A stretch of 64,000 bases of DNA from Lutibacter sp. (lineage in GTDB: Bacteria > Bacteroidota > Bacteroidia > Flavobacteriales > Flavobacteriaceae). This document shows positions 34,471-43,497 of the stretch, piece by piece (within the stretch, counting starts at the first letter, position 1; every line of letters starts with the position of its first letter). A program made the translations under genes and the position numbers. The notes under the pieces were generated by a model. That model saw only the letters and a program-made list of their open reading frames with translations. It was not told where the DNA came from and ran no database searches. Where the stretch lies: contig NZ_JAEINV010000002.1 in assembly GCF_016342705.1 (NCBI RefSeq), forward strand, positions 298,625-362,624, read 5' to 3'.

Positions 34471-35217
34471 ATGGCAAATAATACTGATAAAAACTCGTAT
34501 ACAGTACTGTTCGCAACAGGAATGGTGCTAATAGTTGGGGCGCTACTTGCCTTTGTAGCTTCATCATTGAGAGAAAAAATAGCTGAAAATAAAAGAATAG
34601 AAAAACAGCAAAATATATTATACGCTATGGGCGTAAACGAAAATGAAGAAGGCACTGTTGCTTTTGTTTCAAAAGACATTGTTGCTGGTGAATTTTCTAA
34701 ATATATTACAAAGCAATTTGTAGTTAAAGGAACTGAAGCAATTGAAGATGCTAACGCTTATTTAATTGATATTAAAAAAGAAGAAGCTGAAGCTAAAAAT
34801 CCAGCATATCAAAGAAGATTACCTTTGTTTGTTGGAAATAAAGACAATAAAGAATTTTATATTATTCCTGTAAGAGGTAAAGGTTTATGGGATGCCATTT
34901 GGGGATATGTCTCTTTAGATAAAGATTTAGTTGTTCAAGGTGTATTTTTTGACCACGCAGGAGAAACTCCTGGTTTGGGCTCAAACATAAAAGAACGTTT
35001 CTTTATGGATGATTTTACTGGTGAACATATTTTAAATGGTGATACATTTAAAGGTATTGATGTTGCTAAAGGAAATGCAGATCCAAAAAATAATGACAAA
35101 ACAGATAATGAGGTAGATGCTATTGCTGGCGCAACAATTACAGGAAATGGTTTAGCAGCAATGTTAAAGAAAGATTTACAATTGTATTTACCATATTTAA
35201 AAACTTTAAAGCAATAA
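34471..35217 (+). CDS. nqrC: Na+-translocating NADH:quinone reductase subunit C
   Basis: A 248-residue subunit with one N-terminal helix (about residues 10-32) and a periplasmic FMN-binding domain. The FMN attachment site is T222 in DAIAGATITGNG. Ala replaces the first Ser of the classical SGAT. GLWDAIWGYVSL and GETPGLGSNIKE are family signatures. FMN is attached by ApbE, encoded 4 kb downstream (39443-40432). Confidence 0.96.
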   Translation: MANNTDKNSYTVLFATGMVLIVGALLAFVASSLREKIAENKRIEKQQNILYAMGVNENEEGTVAFVSKDIVAGEFSKYITKQFVVKGTEAIEDANAYLIDIKKEEAEAKNPAYQRRLPLFVGNKDNKEFYIIPVRGKGLWDAIWGYVSLDKDLVVQGVFFDHAGETPGLGSNIKERFFMDDFTGEHILNGDTFKGIDVAKGNADPKNNDKTDNEVDAIAGATITGNGLAAMLKKDLQLYLPYLKTLKQ

Positions 35218-35220
35218 TTT

Positions 35221-35868
35221 ATGGGACTTCTATCAAAAAAAGACGCTAAATTAATTTCAGACCCTTTATTAGACAATAATCCAATTACTATTCAAGTATT
35301 AGGTATTTGTTCTGCATTAGCAATTACTGCTGAATTAAAGGCATCTATAGTAATGGCTATATCGGTAATGTTTGTATTAGCAATGGGTAACGTAGTTATT
35401 TCATTAATAAGAAATATTATTCCTTCAAAAATTAGAATTATAGTTCAGCTTGTTATTGCTGCAGCATTGGTAATTATTGTTGACCAAGTTTTAAAAGCAT
35501 ATGCATATGAACTTTCTAAACAATTATCCGTATTTGTAGGTTTAATTATTACAAACTGTATTATTATGGGTCGTTTTGAAGCTTTTGCTTTGGCAAACGG
35601 ACCTTGGAAATCGTTTTTAGACGGAATAGGAAACTCTGCAGGATATGGACTTATATTAGTGATAGTTGCATTTTTTAGAGAGTTATTAGGCTCAGGGTCA
35701 CTCTTAGGATTTAAAGTTTTAGGAGATTCTGTTGAAAAAACTGGAGTATATGCTTACGGATATGAAAACAACGGATTTATGTTGTTAGCGCCAATGGCAT
35801 TAATAACTGTAGGATTAATTATTTGGGTACAACGCTCAAGAAACACAGCATTAATTGAAGATAACTAA
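35221..35868 (+). CDS. nqrD: Na+-translocating NADH:quinone reductase subunit D
   Basis: A 215-residue membrane subunit with six helices, a paralogue of NqrE (and of RnfA/RnfE). [21 protein letters not shown] carries the conserved Cys of the half-membrane FeS site shared with NqrE. The length fits the family. It lies 3 bp after nqrC and 5 bp before nqrE. Confidence 0.97.
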   Translation: MGLLSKKDAKLISDPLLDNNPITIQVLGICSALAITAELKASIVMAISVMFVLAMGNVVISLIRNIIPSKIRIIVQLVIAAALVIIVDQVLKAYAYELSKQLSVFVGLIITNCIIMGRFEAFALANGPWKSFLDGIGNSAGYGLILVIVAFFRELLGSGSLLGFKVLGDSVEKTGVYAYGYENNGFMLLAPMALITVGLIIWVQRSRNTALIEDN

Positions 35869-35873
35869 CAATT

Positions 35874-36623
35874 ATGGAACATTTAGAATTATTTTTTAAG
35901 TCAATATTTGTAGATAACATGGTATTTGCAACATTCCTTGGAATGTGCTCATACTTAGCGGTATCTAAAAAAGTTTCTACTGCTGTTGGTTTAGGAGCAG
36001 CTGTAATATTTGTAATGGCTATTACAGTACCTTTAAACTGGTTATTAGACACTTATTTATTAAAAGAAGGAGCTTTAGTTTGGTTAGGCCCAGAATATGC
36101 CGAATACGATTTAAGTTTCTTATCATTTATTATGTTTATTGCAACCATTGCAACAATGGTTCAATTAGTAGAAATAATTGTAGAAAAATTTTCACCTTCT
36201 TTATATAACTCATTAGGTATATTTTTACCACTAATTGCAGTAAACTGCGCAATTTTAGGAGGTTCATTATTTATGCAATCTCGTGAAATACCAAGTTTAG
36301 GTTTAGCGTTTAATTATGGTGTTAGCTCAGGAATTGGATGGTTTTTAGCAATTTTAGCAATTGCTGCTATTCGTGAAAAAATCAGATATTCAAACGTACC
36401 CGCTCCATTAAGAGGATTGGGTATTACGTTTATCATTACAGGACTTATGGCAATTGGGTTTATGAGTTTTGGTGGAATGTTAACAGGTGGTGATGAAAAA
36501 GAAGAAACAACAACTGCTTCAATAGAAGTTGTAACTACTTCGGAAGAAATTACTAATACGGAAGACGTTGAAACTGTTATTGACAGTACTGCAACTATTA
36601 ACGAACCTAAAATTATAGAATAA
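35874..36623 (+). CDS. nqrE: Na+-translocating NADH:quinone reductase subunit E, with acidic C-terminal tail
   Basis: A 249-residue membrane subunit with six helices. [15 protein letters not shown] carries the cysteine that pairs with NqrD to hold the intramembrane iron-sulfur centre. The core ends near residue 203. About 45 further residues are rich in Thr, Glu and Val ([20 protein letters not shown]...), which the family standard of about 200 residues lacks. The stop codon overlaps the nqrF start by one base. Confidence 0.95.
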   Translation: MEHLELFFKSIFVDNMVFATFLGMCSYLAVSKKVSTAVGLGAAVIFVMAITVPLNWLLDTYLLKEGALVWLGPEYAEYDLSFLSFIMFIATIATMVQLVEIIVEKFSPSLYNSLGIFLPLIAVNCAILGGSLFMQSREIPSLGLAFNYGVSSGIGWFLAILAIAAIREKIRYSNVPAPLRGLGITFIITGLMAIGFMSFGGMLTGGDEKEETTTASIEVVTTSEEITNTEDVETVIDSTATINEPKIIE

Positions 36624-37936
36624 TGATCATATTAGCAGCAAATACTTTAGGTACAGTAGTGGCAACAGTAGTGGCATTTTTAGTAATAACACTATTATTG
36701 GTTGCTCTTTTATTAGTAGTAAAACAAAAATTATCACCATCAGGACCTGTGAAAATCAGAATTAATGGTGAAAAAGAAATAGAAGTTCCTTCTGGAAGTT
36801 CATTGCTTTCAACATTAGGAAATGCTAAAATATTTTTACCATCAGCTTGTGGTGGAGGTGGAACTTGTATTCAATGCGAATGTCACGTAAACTCAGGTGG
36901 TGGAGAAGCTTTACCAACAGAAACTCCTCATTTCACTAGAAAAGAATTACAACACGGAGCGCGTTTAGCTTGTCAAGTGAAAGTTAAGCAAGACATGGAT
37001 ATCACCATTCCTGAAGAGGTTTTTGGGATTAAAAAATGGGAAGCAACTGTTGTTAGAAATTATAACGTAGCATCATTTATTAAGGAATTTGTTGTTGAAA
37101 TTCCTGAAGATATGGGTTACAAAGCAGGTGGATATATTCAAATTGAAATCCCATCTTGCGAGGTAGATTTTAAGGATATTGATATTACTGCGCATCCAGA
37201 AGAACACGAAACTCCTGATAAATTTCAAATGGAATGGGATAAGTTCGGTTTATGGGATTTAAAAATGAAAAATACCGAATTAGTTGAACGTGCTTATTCT
37301 ATGGCTTCTTATCCTGCTGAAGGAAGAGAAATTATGTTAAATGTACGTATTGCAACTCCGCCTTGGGATAGAGCTAAAAATGGCTGGATGAACGTTAACC
37401 CAGGTATTGCATCTTCTTATATTTTCTCAAGAAAAAAAGGAGATAAAGTTACTATTTCTGGTCCTTATGGAGAGTTTTTCATTAATGAATCTGATGCAGA
37501 AATGTTATATGTTGGTGGTGGAGCTGGAATGGCGCCAATGCGTTCACACTTATATCACCTATTCAAAACATTAAAAACAGGTAGAAAAGTAACATATTGG
37601 TATGGTGGTCGTTCTAAACGTGAATTGTTCTATTTAAAACATTTCCACGATTTAGAGAAAGAGTTTCCTAATTTCAAGTTTTACTTAGTATTATCAGAAC
37701 CAGCTCCAGAAGATAACTGGGTAAATAAAAAAGATGCTGATGATTTAAATGGTGATGGATTTACAGGATTTGTGCATCAAGCAGTAATCGATGAATATTT
37801 ATCTAAACATGAATCTCCTGAAGATTTAGAGTTATATTTCTGTGGACCTCCATTAATGAACAAAGCTGTTCAAAAAATGGGTGAAGACTTTGGTCTTGCA
37901 GATGAGAATATTAGATTTGATGACTTTGGAGGATAG
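36623..37936 (+). CDS. nqrF: Na+-translocating NADH:quinone reductase subunit F
   Basis: A 437-residue NADH-oxidising subunit. There is one N-terminal anchor helix (about residues 12-33), then a ferredoxin domain with the [2Fe-2S] ligands C76, C82 and C85 in SACGGGGTCIQCEC. The fourth Cys is in RLACQVKV. The FAD domain has RAYSMASYP, and the NADH site has YVGGGAGMAPMRSHL. The protein ends ENIRFDDFGG, as NqrF usually does. It is the last subunit gene of the operon. Confidence 0.97.
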   Translation: MIILAANTLGTVVATVVAFLVITLLLVALLLVVKQKLSPSGPVKIRINGEKEIEVPSGSSLLSTLGNAKIFLPSACGGGGTCIQCECHVNSGGGEALPTETPHFTRKELQHGARLACQVKVKQDMDITIPEEVFGIKKWEATVVRNYNVASFIKEFVVEIPEDMGYKAGGYIQIEIPSCEVDFKDIDITAHPEEHETPDKFQMEWDKFGLWDLKMKNTELVERAYSMASYPAEGREIMLNVRIATPPWDRAKNGWMNVNPGIASSYIFSRKKGDKVTISGPYGEFFINESDAEMLYVGGGAGMAPMRSHLYHLFKTLKTGRKVTYWYGGRSKRELFYLKHFHDLEKEFPNFKFYLVLSEPAPEDNWVNKKDADDLNGDGFTGFVHQAVIDEYLSKHESPEDLELYFCGPPLMNKAVQKMGEDFGLADENIRFDDFGG

Positions 37937-38019
37937 ACAAAACAATTAGATTAAAATTTTTTACATTCATAAAATCCGGTACTTTTGTATCGGATTTTTT
38001 ATTTCCTAATATTAAAAAA

Positions 38020-38397
38020 ATGAGTAGACCTTTAACTGAACAAGAAATACATAATTTAGCAATGAATATTGTAGGTAAAGATTTAGAAGCAAAAGGATAT
38101 GAGTTTATAGCAATCAATAGCCAGCTAAAAAGAAACCCACAATACGTTTGCATTGATAAAAATAACCAACGTTATTTTGTGATTGTTAAAGCAACCGCCA
38201 TTTCAGATTTTGCTTTAACTTATGATGTTATTTGGATGGAAACCTTTAAGGTTCATGCAAGAAATAATAATGCTAAAGTACTATTTGCAGGAGTTGGTTT
38301 GGCGCATAAAAATGACACCTCACAACCTCCATTTTTAAATGAAGAATACTTATTACAATACGAAGGTTTACAATTACTAGATATAGAACTTAACTAA
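38020..38397 (+). CDS. Conserved protein downstream of nqrF (function unknown)
   Basis: A 125-residue soluble protein beginning MSRPLTEQEIHNLAMNIVGK. It has no signal or membrane segment. It has no ferredoxin or flavin motif, although database entries in this position are sometimes named after NqrF. A short gap of 83 bp separates it from nqrF. Alternating strands (YVCIDKNNQRYFVIVKA, NAKVLFAGVGLAH) suggest a small alpha/beta fold. A role in NQR assembly is only suggested by position. Confidence 0.7.
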   Translation: MSRPLTEQEIHNLAMNIVGKDLEAKGYEFIAINSQLKRNPQYVCIDKNNQRYFVIVKATAISDFALTYDVIWMETFKVHARNNNAKVLFAGVGLAHKNDTSQPPFLNEEYLLQYEGLQLLDIELN

Positions 38398-38408
38398 TTA
38401 ATAAGCAT

Positions 38409-38438
38409 AAAAAAACCACGCAAATTGCGTGGTTTTTT
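38409..38438. terminator. Bidirectional terminator
   Basis: AAAAAACCACGCAA-ATT-GCGTGGTTTTTT forms a stable hairpin between convergent genes ending at 38397 (plus) and 38457 (minus). Confidence 0.88.
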
Positions 38439-38456
38439 CTATTTAAATTTTAAAGT

Positions 38457-39296
38457 TTACTCAATTTTATTTTCTAATAATTTAAAGAACTGGTCTAATT
38501 TAGGCATTAAAACAATTCTTGTTCTTCTGTTTTTAGCTCTACCTTCTACAGTATCATTTGTAGCTAAAGGTTTGTACTCACTTCTACCCGCAGCAACTAA
38601 ACGATCTGGAGCAATTTTAAAGTCGTCTTGTAAAACTCTAATAACTGATGTAGCTCTTTTAACACTTAAATCCCAGTTGTCTTGAATTCCCGCAGTACTA
38701 ATTGGTTTGTTGTCAGTATACCCTTCAACCATTACTTCTAAACCTGGTTGAGCAGCAATTACTTCAGCAACTTTACCTAACACTCTTTTAGCTTCGTTAG
38801 AAATTGTAGCACTTCCGCTTTTGAATAATAATTTATCAGCAATATTAATGTATACTACTGTTTTCTCAACACTTACCTCAATGTCTTCATCATTAAATCC
38901 ATCTTTAAGTACTTTTTTCAATTGGAATCCTAAAGCTAAATTAATTGAATCTTTTTTATTCATAGCTTTTTGGATGTGCTGTATGTACTCATCCTTTTTA
39001 CCCATTTGAGAAAGTGTTTCTTTAATATTATCTGAAGCAGATTTAGATAATACTGTTAAATTATCCACATACTCTAATGTTTTTTCTTTGTCTTTTTTCA
39101 AATCCAAAACTCTTTGTTCCAGCGCTGAAAGTTTTCCTTCACTTTCAATTCTACATTTCATTAAATCAGCCTTGGTATCTACCAATTCCTGACTTGTTTT
39201 TTTATAATTTCCTTCTAATTCAGTGTACTTCTTTTGCGACACACATGAACTCAACACAACCGATGCTGTGATAATCAAAACTGATATTCTTTTCAT
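38457..39296 (-). CDS. OmpA family peptidoglycan-binding lipoprotein
   Basis: A 279-residue outer-membrane lipoprotein. The lipobox is VVLSSC (Cys17). A coiled-coil stretch (about residues 25-105) is followed by an OmpA C-terminal domain (about 150-270). That domain has VMVEGYTDNKPI, NWDLSVKRATSVIRVL and GRAKNRRTRIVL, the residues that hold diaminopimelate. It likely tethers the outer membrane to the cell wall. It is monocistronic and convergent with the preceding gene. Confidence 0.93.
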   Translation of the reverse strand: MKRISVLIITASVVLSSCVSQKKYTELEGNYKKTSQELVDTKADLMKCRIESEGKLSALEQRVLDLKKDKEKTLEYVDNLTVLSKSASDNIKETLSQMGKKDEYIQHIQKAMNKKDSINLALGFQLKKVLKDGFNDEDIEVSVEKTVVYINIADKLLFKSGSATISNEAKRVLGKVAEVIAAQPGLEVMVEGYTDNKPISTAGIQDNWDLSVKRATSVIRVLQDDFKIAPDRLVAAGRSEYKPLATNDTVEGRAKNRRTRIVLMPKLDQFFKLLENKIE

Positions 39297-39442
39297 AATT
39301 AAAATTGTTTAAATACTGAACAAATGTAGTAAAAAGAGCATCATAAATTTAATTCGAAAATAATTTAAGAAATATTTATGATTCTAATAAATTACTATCT
39401 TTACATCCTAATTTTACTGACATTTCAATATACAAAATTATA

Positions 39443-40432
39443 ATGAAAAACCTCCTATTTTTCTCAGTTTTAGTGCTATTTTTTTCATGTTCAAAAAAAA
39501 ATACCTTCATATTAAAAACATTACAAGGTGATGCCATTGGCACTACTTTTTCTATTAAATATTTAGAAAATGATACCATTGAGTTTGAAACTAAAATTGA
39601 TAGCCTCATAAAAGTAATTAACAAGTCTACTTCTACATATATTCCAACCTCTGATATTTCAAAAATAAACGATGGTGATACAACTGTAATTGTTGATGCT
39701 TATTTTGCTGAAGTATTTCATAAATCTGCTAAAATATTTAATGAAACAGATGGAGATTTTGACCCTACGGTTGGTATTTTAGTGAATGCTTGGGGATTTG
39801 GACCTGAAGACGAAATTACAGACTTAGACTCGCTTAAAATAGATTCTTTGTTAACCTTTGTAGGTTTTCATAAAGTGAGTTTAAACAATGGAAAGATTAA
39901 AAAAATGTATCCTCAAATTTATTTTGATTTTAATGCTATTGGTAAAGGTTTTTTGGTAGATGTTATTGGGAGACTTTTTGAACAATATAATATTGAAAAT
40001 TACATGGTTGAAATTGGTGGTGAAATTAGAGCAAGAGGTGTAAACCAAGATGGAGTTGCCTGGAAAATTGCCATTGAAAACCCAAATGAAGATGGTTCTC
40101 GTTCTTTTGCAACCGTTATTCAATTACATAACGAATCTATTGCAACTTCAGGCAATTATAGAAAATATAGAACAACACCTGATGGCAAAAAGTTTGTGCA
40201 TACTATAAATACAAAAACTGGTTATGCTACTGAAAGTAATTTATTAAGCGCTTCCGTTATTTCAAAATCTGATTGTGCTGATGTTGATGGCTACGCAACT
40301 GCCTGCATGGCAATGGGCTTAGAAAAAACGAAAGAATTTTTAAAAAAGCACACTGAATTAAAAGCATTCTTAATTTATATTGATGAAAACGATCAATTAC
40401 AAACCTACAAATCAGAAAATTTTGATAATTAA
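39443..40432 (+). CDS. apbE: FAD:protein FMN transferase ApbE
   Basis: A 329-residue lipoprotein (lipobox LFFSC, Cys about residue 16) that attaches FMN covalently to Thr of target proteins such as NqrB and NqrC. Conserved blocks are GDAIGTTFSIKY, DPTVGILVNAWGFGP, FDFNAIGKGFLVD, MVEIGGEIRARG and ADVDGYATACMAMG, the last carrying metal-binding Asp residues. It lies 1.5 kb past nqrF on the same strand. A TATCTTTA (39395-39402) upstream is a near-consensus -7 element. Context strongly suggests NQR flavinylation. Confidence 0.95.
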   Translation: MKNLLFFSVLVLFFSCSKKNTFILKTLQGDAIGTTFSIKYLENDTIEFETKIDSLIKVINKSTSTYIPTSDISKINDGDTTVIVDAYFAEVFHKSAKIFNETDGDFDPTVGILVNAWGFGPEDEITDLDSLKIDSLLTFVGFHKVSLNNGKIKKMYPQIYFDFNAIGKGFLVDVIGRLFEQYNIENYMVEIGGEIRARGVNQDGVAWKIAIENPNEDGSRSFATVIQLHNESIATSGNYRKYRTTPDGKKFVHTINTKTGYATESNLLSASVISKSDCADVDGYATACMAMGLEKTKEFLKKHTELKAFLIYIDENDQLQTYKSENFDN

Positions 40433-40433
40433 T

Positions 40434-41195
40434 TTATTTCGTGCAAACTGGTAAAATTTCACCTTTAACTAAACAGTATTTTATAAGTAAATCTTGTGAA
40501 ATTGTTTTTGAATAATCAACTTCGGTTACTTTAAAACCAGCATTTCTCAATTTATTAAAATAATCTTTCCCATAAATACGTACATGGTCATATTGGCCAA
40601 AGTGCTTTTTACGTTCTTCTGGGTTTGTAATTGAAAAATCTTCGTACGTAGTTTCAAGGGTTAAATCTTGGGGGATTTGAAATATTCCCATCCCGCCAGG
40701 TTTTAAAACTCTAAATAATTCGCTCATTGCTTTTTTATCATCTGTAATGTGTTCTAACACATGGTTGCAAAACACCACATCAAATGAGTTTTCTTCAAAA
40801 GGCAAATCACAAATATCTGCTTTTACATCAGCAATTGGCGAATATAAATCAGCTGTAATGTAGTGAAGGTTTTTTTGTGCTTTAAACAATTTTAAAAAGC
40901 ACTGTTCTGGTGCAATATGTAGCACTTTTTTTTCTGCTGTAAAAAAATCTGTTTCATTTTTTAAATACAACCAAATTAAACGATGACGCTCTAATGAAAG
41001 CGTGCTAGGTGATAATGCATTTGGTCGCTGTTGGCCATATCCATAAGGTAAGAACTTGCGAAAACTTTTACCATCTATTGGATCTGTAAATGTTGAACCT
41101 TTTAAATAAAATGAAATTAATGGACGTACCCAATAACTTACTTTTATAAGAATTGGCCTCGGAATTGTATTTAAAATAAACTTAAAAATTTTCAT
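40434..41195 (-). CDS. Class I SAM-dependent methyltransferase
   Basis: A 253-residue protein with a hydrophobic N-terminus and a Methyltransf_11 domain. KVLHIAPEQCFLK is the first motif, an unusual form of the glycine-rich loop. ADICDLPFEENSFDVVFCNH and LEHITDDKKAMSELFRVLKPGG are the downstream motifs. The substrate is unknown. Its start codon overlaps the map stop by one base, so it is translationally coupled to methionine aminopeptidase. Confidence 0.88.
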   Translation of the reverse strand: MKIFKFILNTIPRPILIKVSYWVRPLISFYLKGSTFTDPIDGKSFRKFLPYGYGQQRPNALSPSTLSLERHRLIWLYLKNETDFFTAEKKVLHIAPEQCFLKLFKAQKNLHYITADLYSPIADVKADICDLPFEENSFDVVFCNHVLEHITDDKKAMSELFRVLKPGGMGIFQIPQDLTLETTYEDFSITNPEERKKHFGQYDHVRIYGKDYFNKLRNAGFKVTEVDYSKTISQDLLIKYCLVKGEILPVCTK

Positions 41196-42013
41196 TATAA
41201 GTTTTGTCTAAACTCATCTTCTTCAGTACTTACAATTCCTAAAGCATCATAAACATATTTAAAAGTAGACAATAATTCCGGTTTGCCATTTACAATTGCC
41301 ACATCGTGTTCAAAATGAGCACTAGGTTTTCCATCACGTGTTAAAATAGTCCAACCATCTTTTAATTGATTGATTTGATGTGTTCCTAAATTAATCATAG
41401 GTTCAATGGCAACCACCATTCCTTCCACAAATTTTTTACCTCTTCCTCTTCTACCATAATTTGGCATTTCAGGATCTTCGTGCATTGTTTTTCCTAAACC
41501 ATGACCCACTAATTCTCTAACAACGCCATATCCGTACTTTTCACAATAGTTTTGAATTGCAAAACCAACATCTTCCACTCTGTTTCCTGCTCTAAATTGT
41601 CTTATTCCTTCGTATAAACTTTGTTTAGTAACATCTAACAATTTTTTAACTTCAGGAGCAACTACTCCAACTTCAAAAGTATAAGCGTGATCACCATAAA
41701 AACCATTTTTTAGCGCACCACAATCTATTGAAATAATATCTCCTTCAATTAGCGGTTTATCATTTGGGATTCCGTGCACAACCTGAGCATTTGGACTCAT
41801 ACACAAGGTGTTTGGAAAATCGTACAAACCTAAAAATCCAGGAATAGCTCCTTCTGCACGAATAAAATCTTCGGCTAATTTATCCAAATATAAAGTTGTT
41901 ACACCTGGTTTTACTTCGCCAGCTAACATCCCTAATGTTTTAGATACCACCAATGCACTTTCGCGCATTAACTCAATTTCTTCTCTAGTTTTAATTTTTA
42001 TCATCTTCTTCAA
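41195..42013 (-). CDS. map: Methionine aminopeptidase, type I
   Basis: A 272-residue dinuclear metalloprotease that removes initiator Met. Metal ligands are visible in IISIDCGALKNGFYGDHAYTF (two Asp), VGHGLGKTMHEDPEMPNYG (His and nearby), VVAIEPMI (Glu) and SAHFEHDVAIV (Glu). The Met at codon 4 (MIKIKTREEIELM) is an alternative start that fits many homologues equally well. It is followed by the methyltransferase gene with a 1-base overlap. Confidence 0.96.
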   Translation of the reverse strand: MKKMIKIKTREEIELMRESALVVSKTLGMLAGEVKPGVTTLYLDKLAEDFIRAEGAIPGFLGLYDFPNTLCMSPNAQVVHGIPNDKPLIEGDIISIDCGALKNGFYGDHAYTFEVGVVAPEVKKLLDVTKQSLYEGIRQFRAGNRVEDVGFAIQNYCEKYGYGVVRELVGHGLGKTMHEDPEMPNYGRRGRGKKFVEGMVVAIEPMINLGTHQINQLKDGWTILTRDGKPSAHFEHDVAIVNGKPELLSTFKYVYDALGIVSTEEDEFRQNL

Positions 42014-42136
42014 AATTGGTTTTGCAAAGTTACTTTAAAAAAAAGAAAATCAAAGTGAAGTTGACATCAATTGAAATAATTAAGAAAACGTTTTCGAAAG
42101 ATGATTTTCGACAGTTTTTTAAAGGAATATGTTTGG

Positions 42137-42144
42137 TAAATTTG
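42137..42144 (+). promoter_or_regulatory. -7 element before the acyl-CoA transferase gene
   Basis: TAAATTTG followed by CACC matches the Bacteroidota -7 box and ends 27 bp before the ATG at 42172. It lies inside the long upstream open frame, so it supports the shorter start. The -33 region shows only a weak TTTTCG. Confidence 0.5.
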
Positions 42145-42171
42145 CACCACCAAATATTTAAAATAAAATAT

Positions 42172-43440
42172 ATGTATAAATCAGTAACCGCAGAACAAGC
42201 AGTTAAAGTAATAAAATCTCACGATAGAGTTTATATTCAGGCAGCAGCCTCGGCATCTCAAATTTTAATTAATGCCATGTCTGCAAGACATGAAGAATTA
42301 AGAGGTGTTGAAGTTTGCCATTTACACATTGAAGGAGAAACTCCATATGCAGATCCAAAATATAAAGATAGCTTTCATGTAAATTCACTTTTTATAGGTA
42401 AAAACGTGCGACATACCATTAAGGCTGGAAATGGATCTTACACACCCGTTTTTTTAAGTGAAGTACCAAATTTATTTAAGAGAAATGTGTTACCGGTTGA
42501 TGTTGCTTTAATACAAGTTTCAACACCAGATAAACATGGGTATTGCTCACTAGGTGTTTCTGTTGAAGCAATTTTAGCGGTAATAGCAAATGCAAAACAT
42601 GTAATTGCACATATTAATGATCAAATGCCAAGAGTACATGGAGAAGGTTTAATCCATATTTCAGAATTAGATACTTTTGTTGAAGAAAGTACTCCAATTC
42701 ACGAATTTCATATGCCAATACCTACTAAAATAGAAAGCAAAATAGGAGATTATATTGCTGAACTAATAGAAGATAGAAGCACTTTACAAATGGGAATTGG
42801 TTCTATTCCAAATGCCGTTTTGTCGCGCTTAGGAAATCATAAAGATTTAGGGTTACATACCGAAATGTTTTCAGACGGAGTTATTGATTTAATTTTAAAA
42901 GATGTCATAAACGGAAATTATAAAGGCATTAATGCAGGAAGAGCTTTAACTACATTTTTAGGAGGTTCTAAACGTTTATATGATTATGTGGATGATAACC
43001 CATTTATTGAAATGCGCTCTTGCGATTATACAAACAATGTGGTTAATATTAGACAAAATCCGAAAATGGTGGCTATTAATTCTGCTATTCAGGTGGATTT
43101 AACCGGGCAAGTTTGCGCAGATTCTATTGGGCCAAATATGTTTTCGGGTGTTGGTGGACAAATGGATTTTATTAGAGGTGCTTCTTTAAGTGAAGGAGGA
43201 AAAGCAATTATTGCATTGCCTTCTGTTACAAACAAAGGAATTAGTAGAATTGTGCCGTTTTTAAATAAAGGAGCTGGAGTAGTAACTACAAGAGCTCACG
43301 TACAATATATAGTAACTGAGTATGGTGTTGCCGATTTATATGGTAAAACTATAGATCAGCGTGTTACCGAATTAATTAAAATTTCTCATCCAGATTTTAG
43401 AGAAAGTATGGCTAAGGAATACTTTGAAACAATTAAATAA
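42172..43440 (+). CDS. Acetyl-CoA hydrolase/transferase family protein (4-hydroxybutyrate CoA-transferase-like)
   Basis: A 422-residue family I CoA-transferase. The catalytic Glu is in LGLHTEMFSDG. The oxyanion and CoA loop is LQMGIGSIPNAVLSRLGNH, and SGVGGQMDFIRGA is the glycine-rich C-terminal motif. It moves CoA between acetyl-CoA and short-chain acids or hydrolyses it. Which acid is used cannot be told. The frame is open for 52 more codons upstream, but that part is Lys/Phe-rich with no family similarity and contains the -7 box, so 42172 is chosen. Confidence 0.92.
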   Translation: MYKSVTAEQAVKVIKSHDRVYIQAAASASQILINAMSARHEELRGVEVCHLHIEGETPYADPKYKDSFHVNSLFIGKNVRHTIKAGNGSYTPVFLSEVPNLFKRNVLPVDVALIQVSTPDKHGYCSLGVSVEAILAVIANAKHVIAHINDQMPRVHGEGLIHISELDTFVEESTPIHEFHMPIPTKIESKIGDYIAELIEDRSTLQMGIGSIPNAVLSRLGNHKDLGLHTEMFSDGVIDLILKDVINGNYKGINAGRALTTFLGGSKRLYDYVDDNPFIEMRSCDYTNNVVNIRQNPKMVAINSAIQVDLTGQVCADSIGPNMFSGVGGQMDFIRGASLSEGGKAIIALPSVTNKGISRIVPFLNKGAGVVTTRAHVQYIVTEYGVADLYGKTIDQRVTELIKISHPDFRESMAKEYFETIK

Positions 43441-43464
43441 TAGTATTACACTATGTTCTTTAAC

Positions 43465-43493
43465 AAAAAATGGCTTTTAAAAAGCCATTTTTT
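43465..43493. terminator. Bidirectional terminator
   Basis: AAAAAATGGCTTTT-A-AAAAGCCATTTTTT forms a hairpin with A and T tracts between convergent genes ending at 43440 and 43498. Confidence 0.85.
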
Positions 43494-43497
43494 GTGT

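Noticed and set aside
42016..42171. 52-codon N-terminal extension of the acyl-CoA transferase
   Set aside because: It is Lys/Phe-rich with no family similarity, crosses a -7 promoter box, and the conserved MYKSVTAEQAVKVI start lies at 42172.
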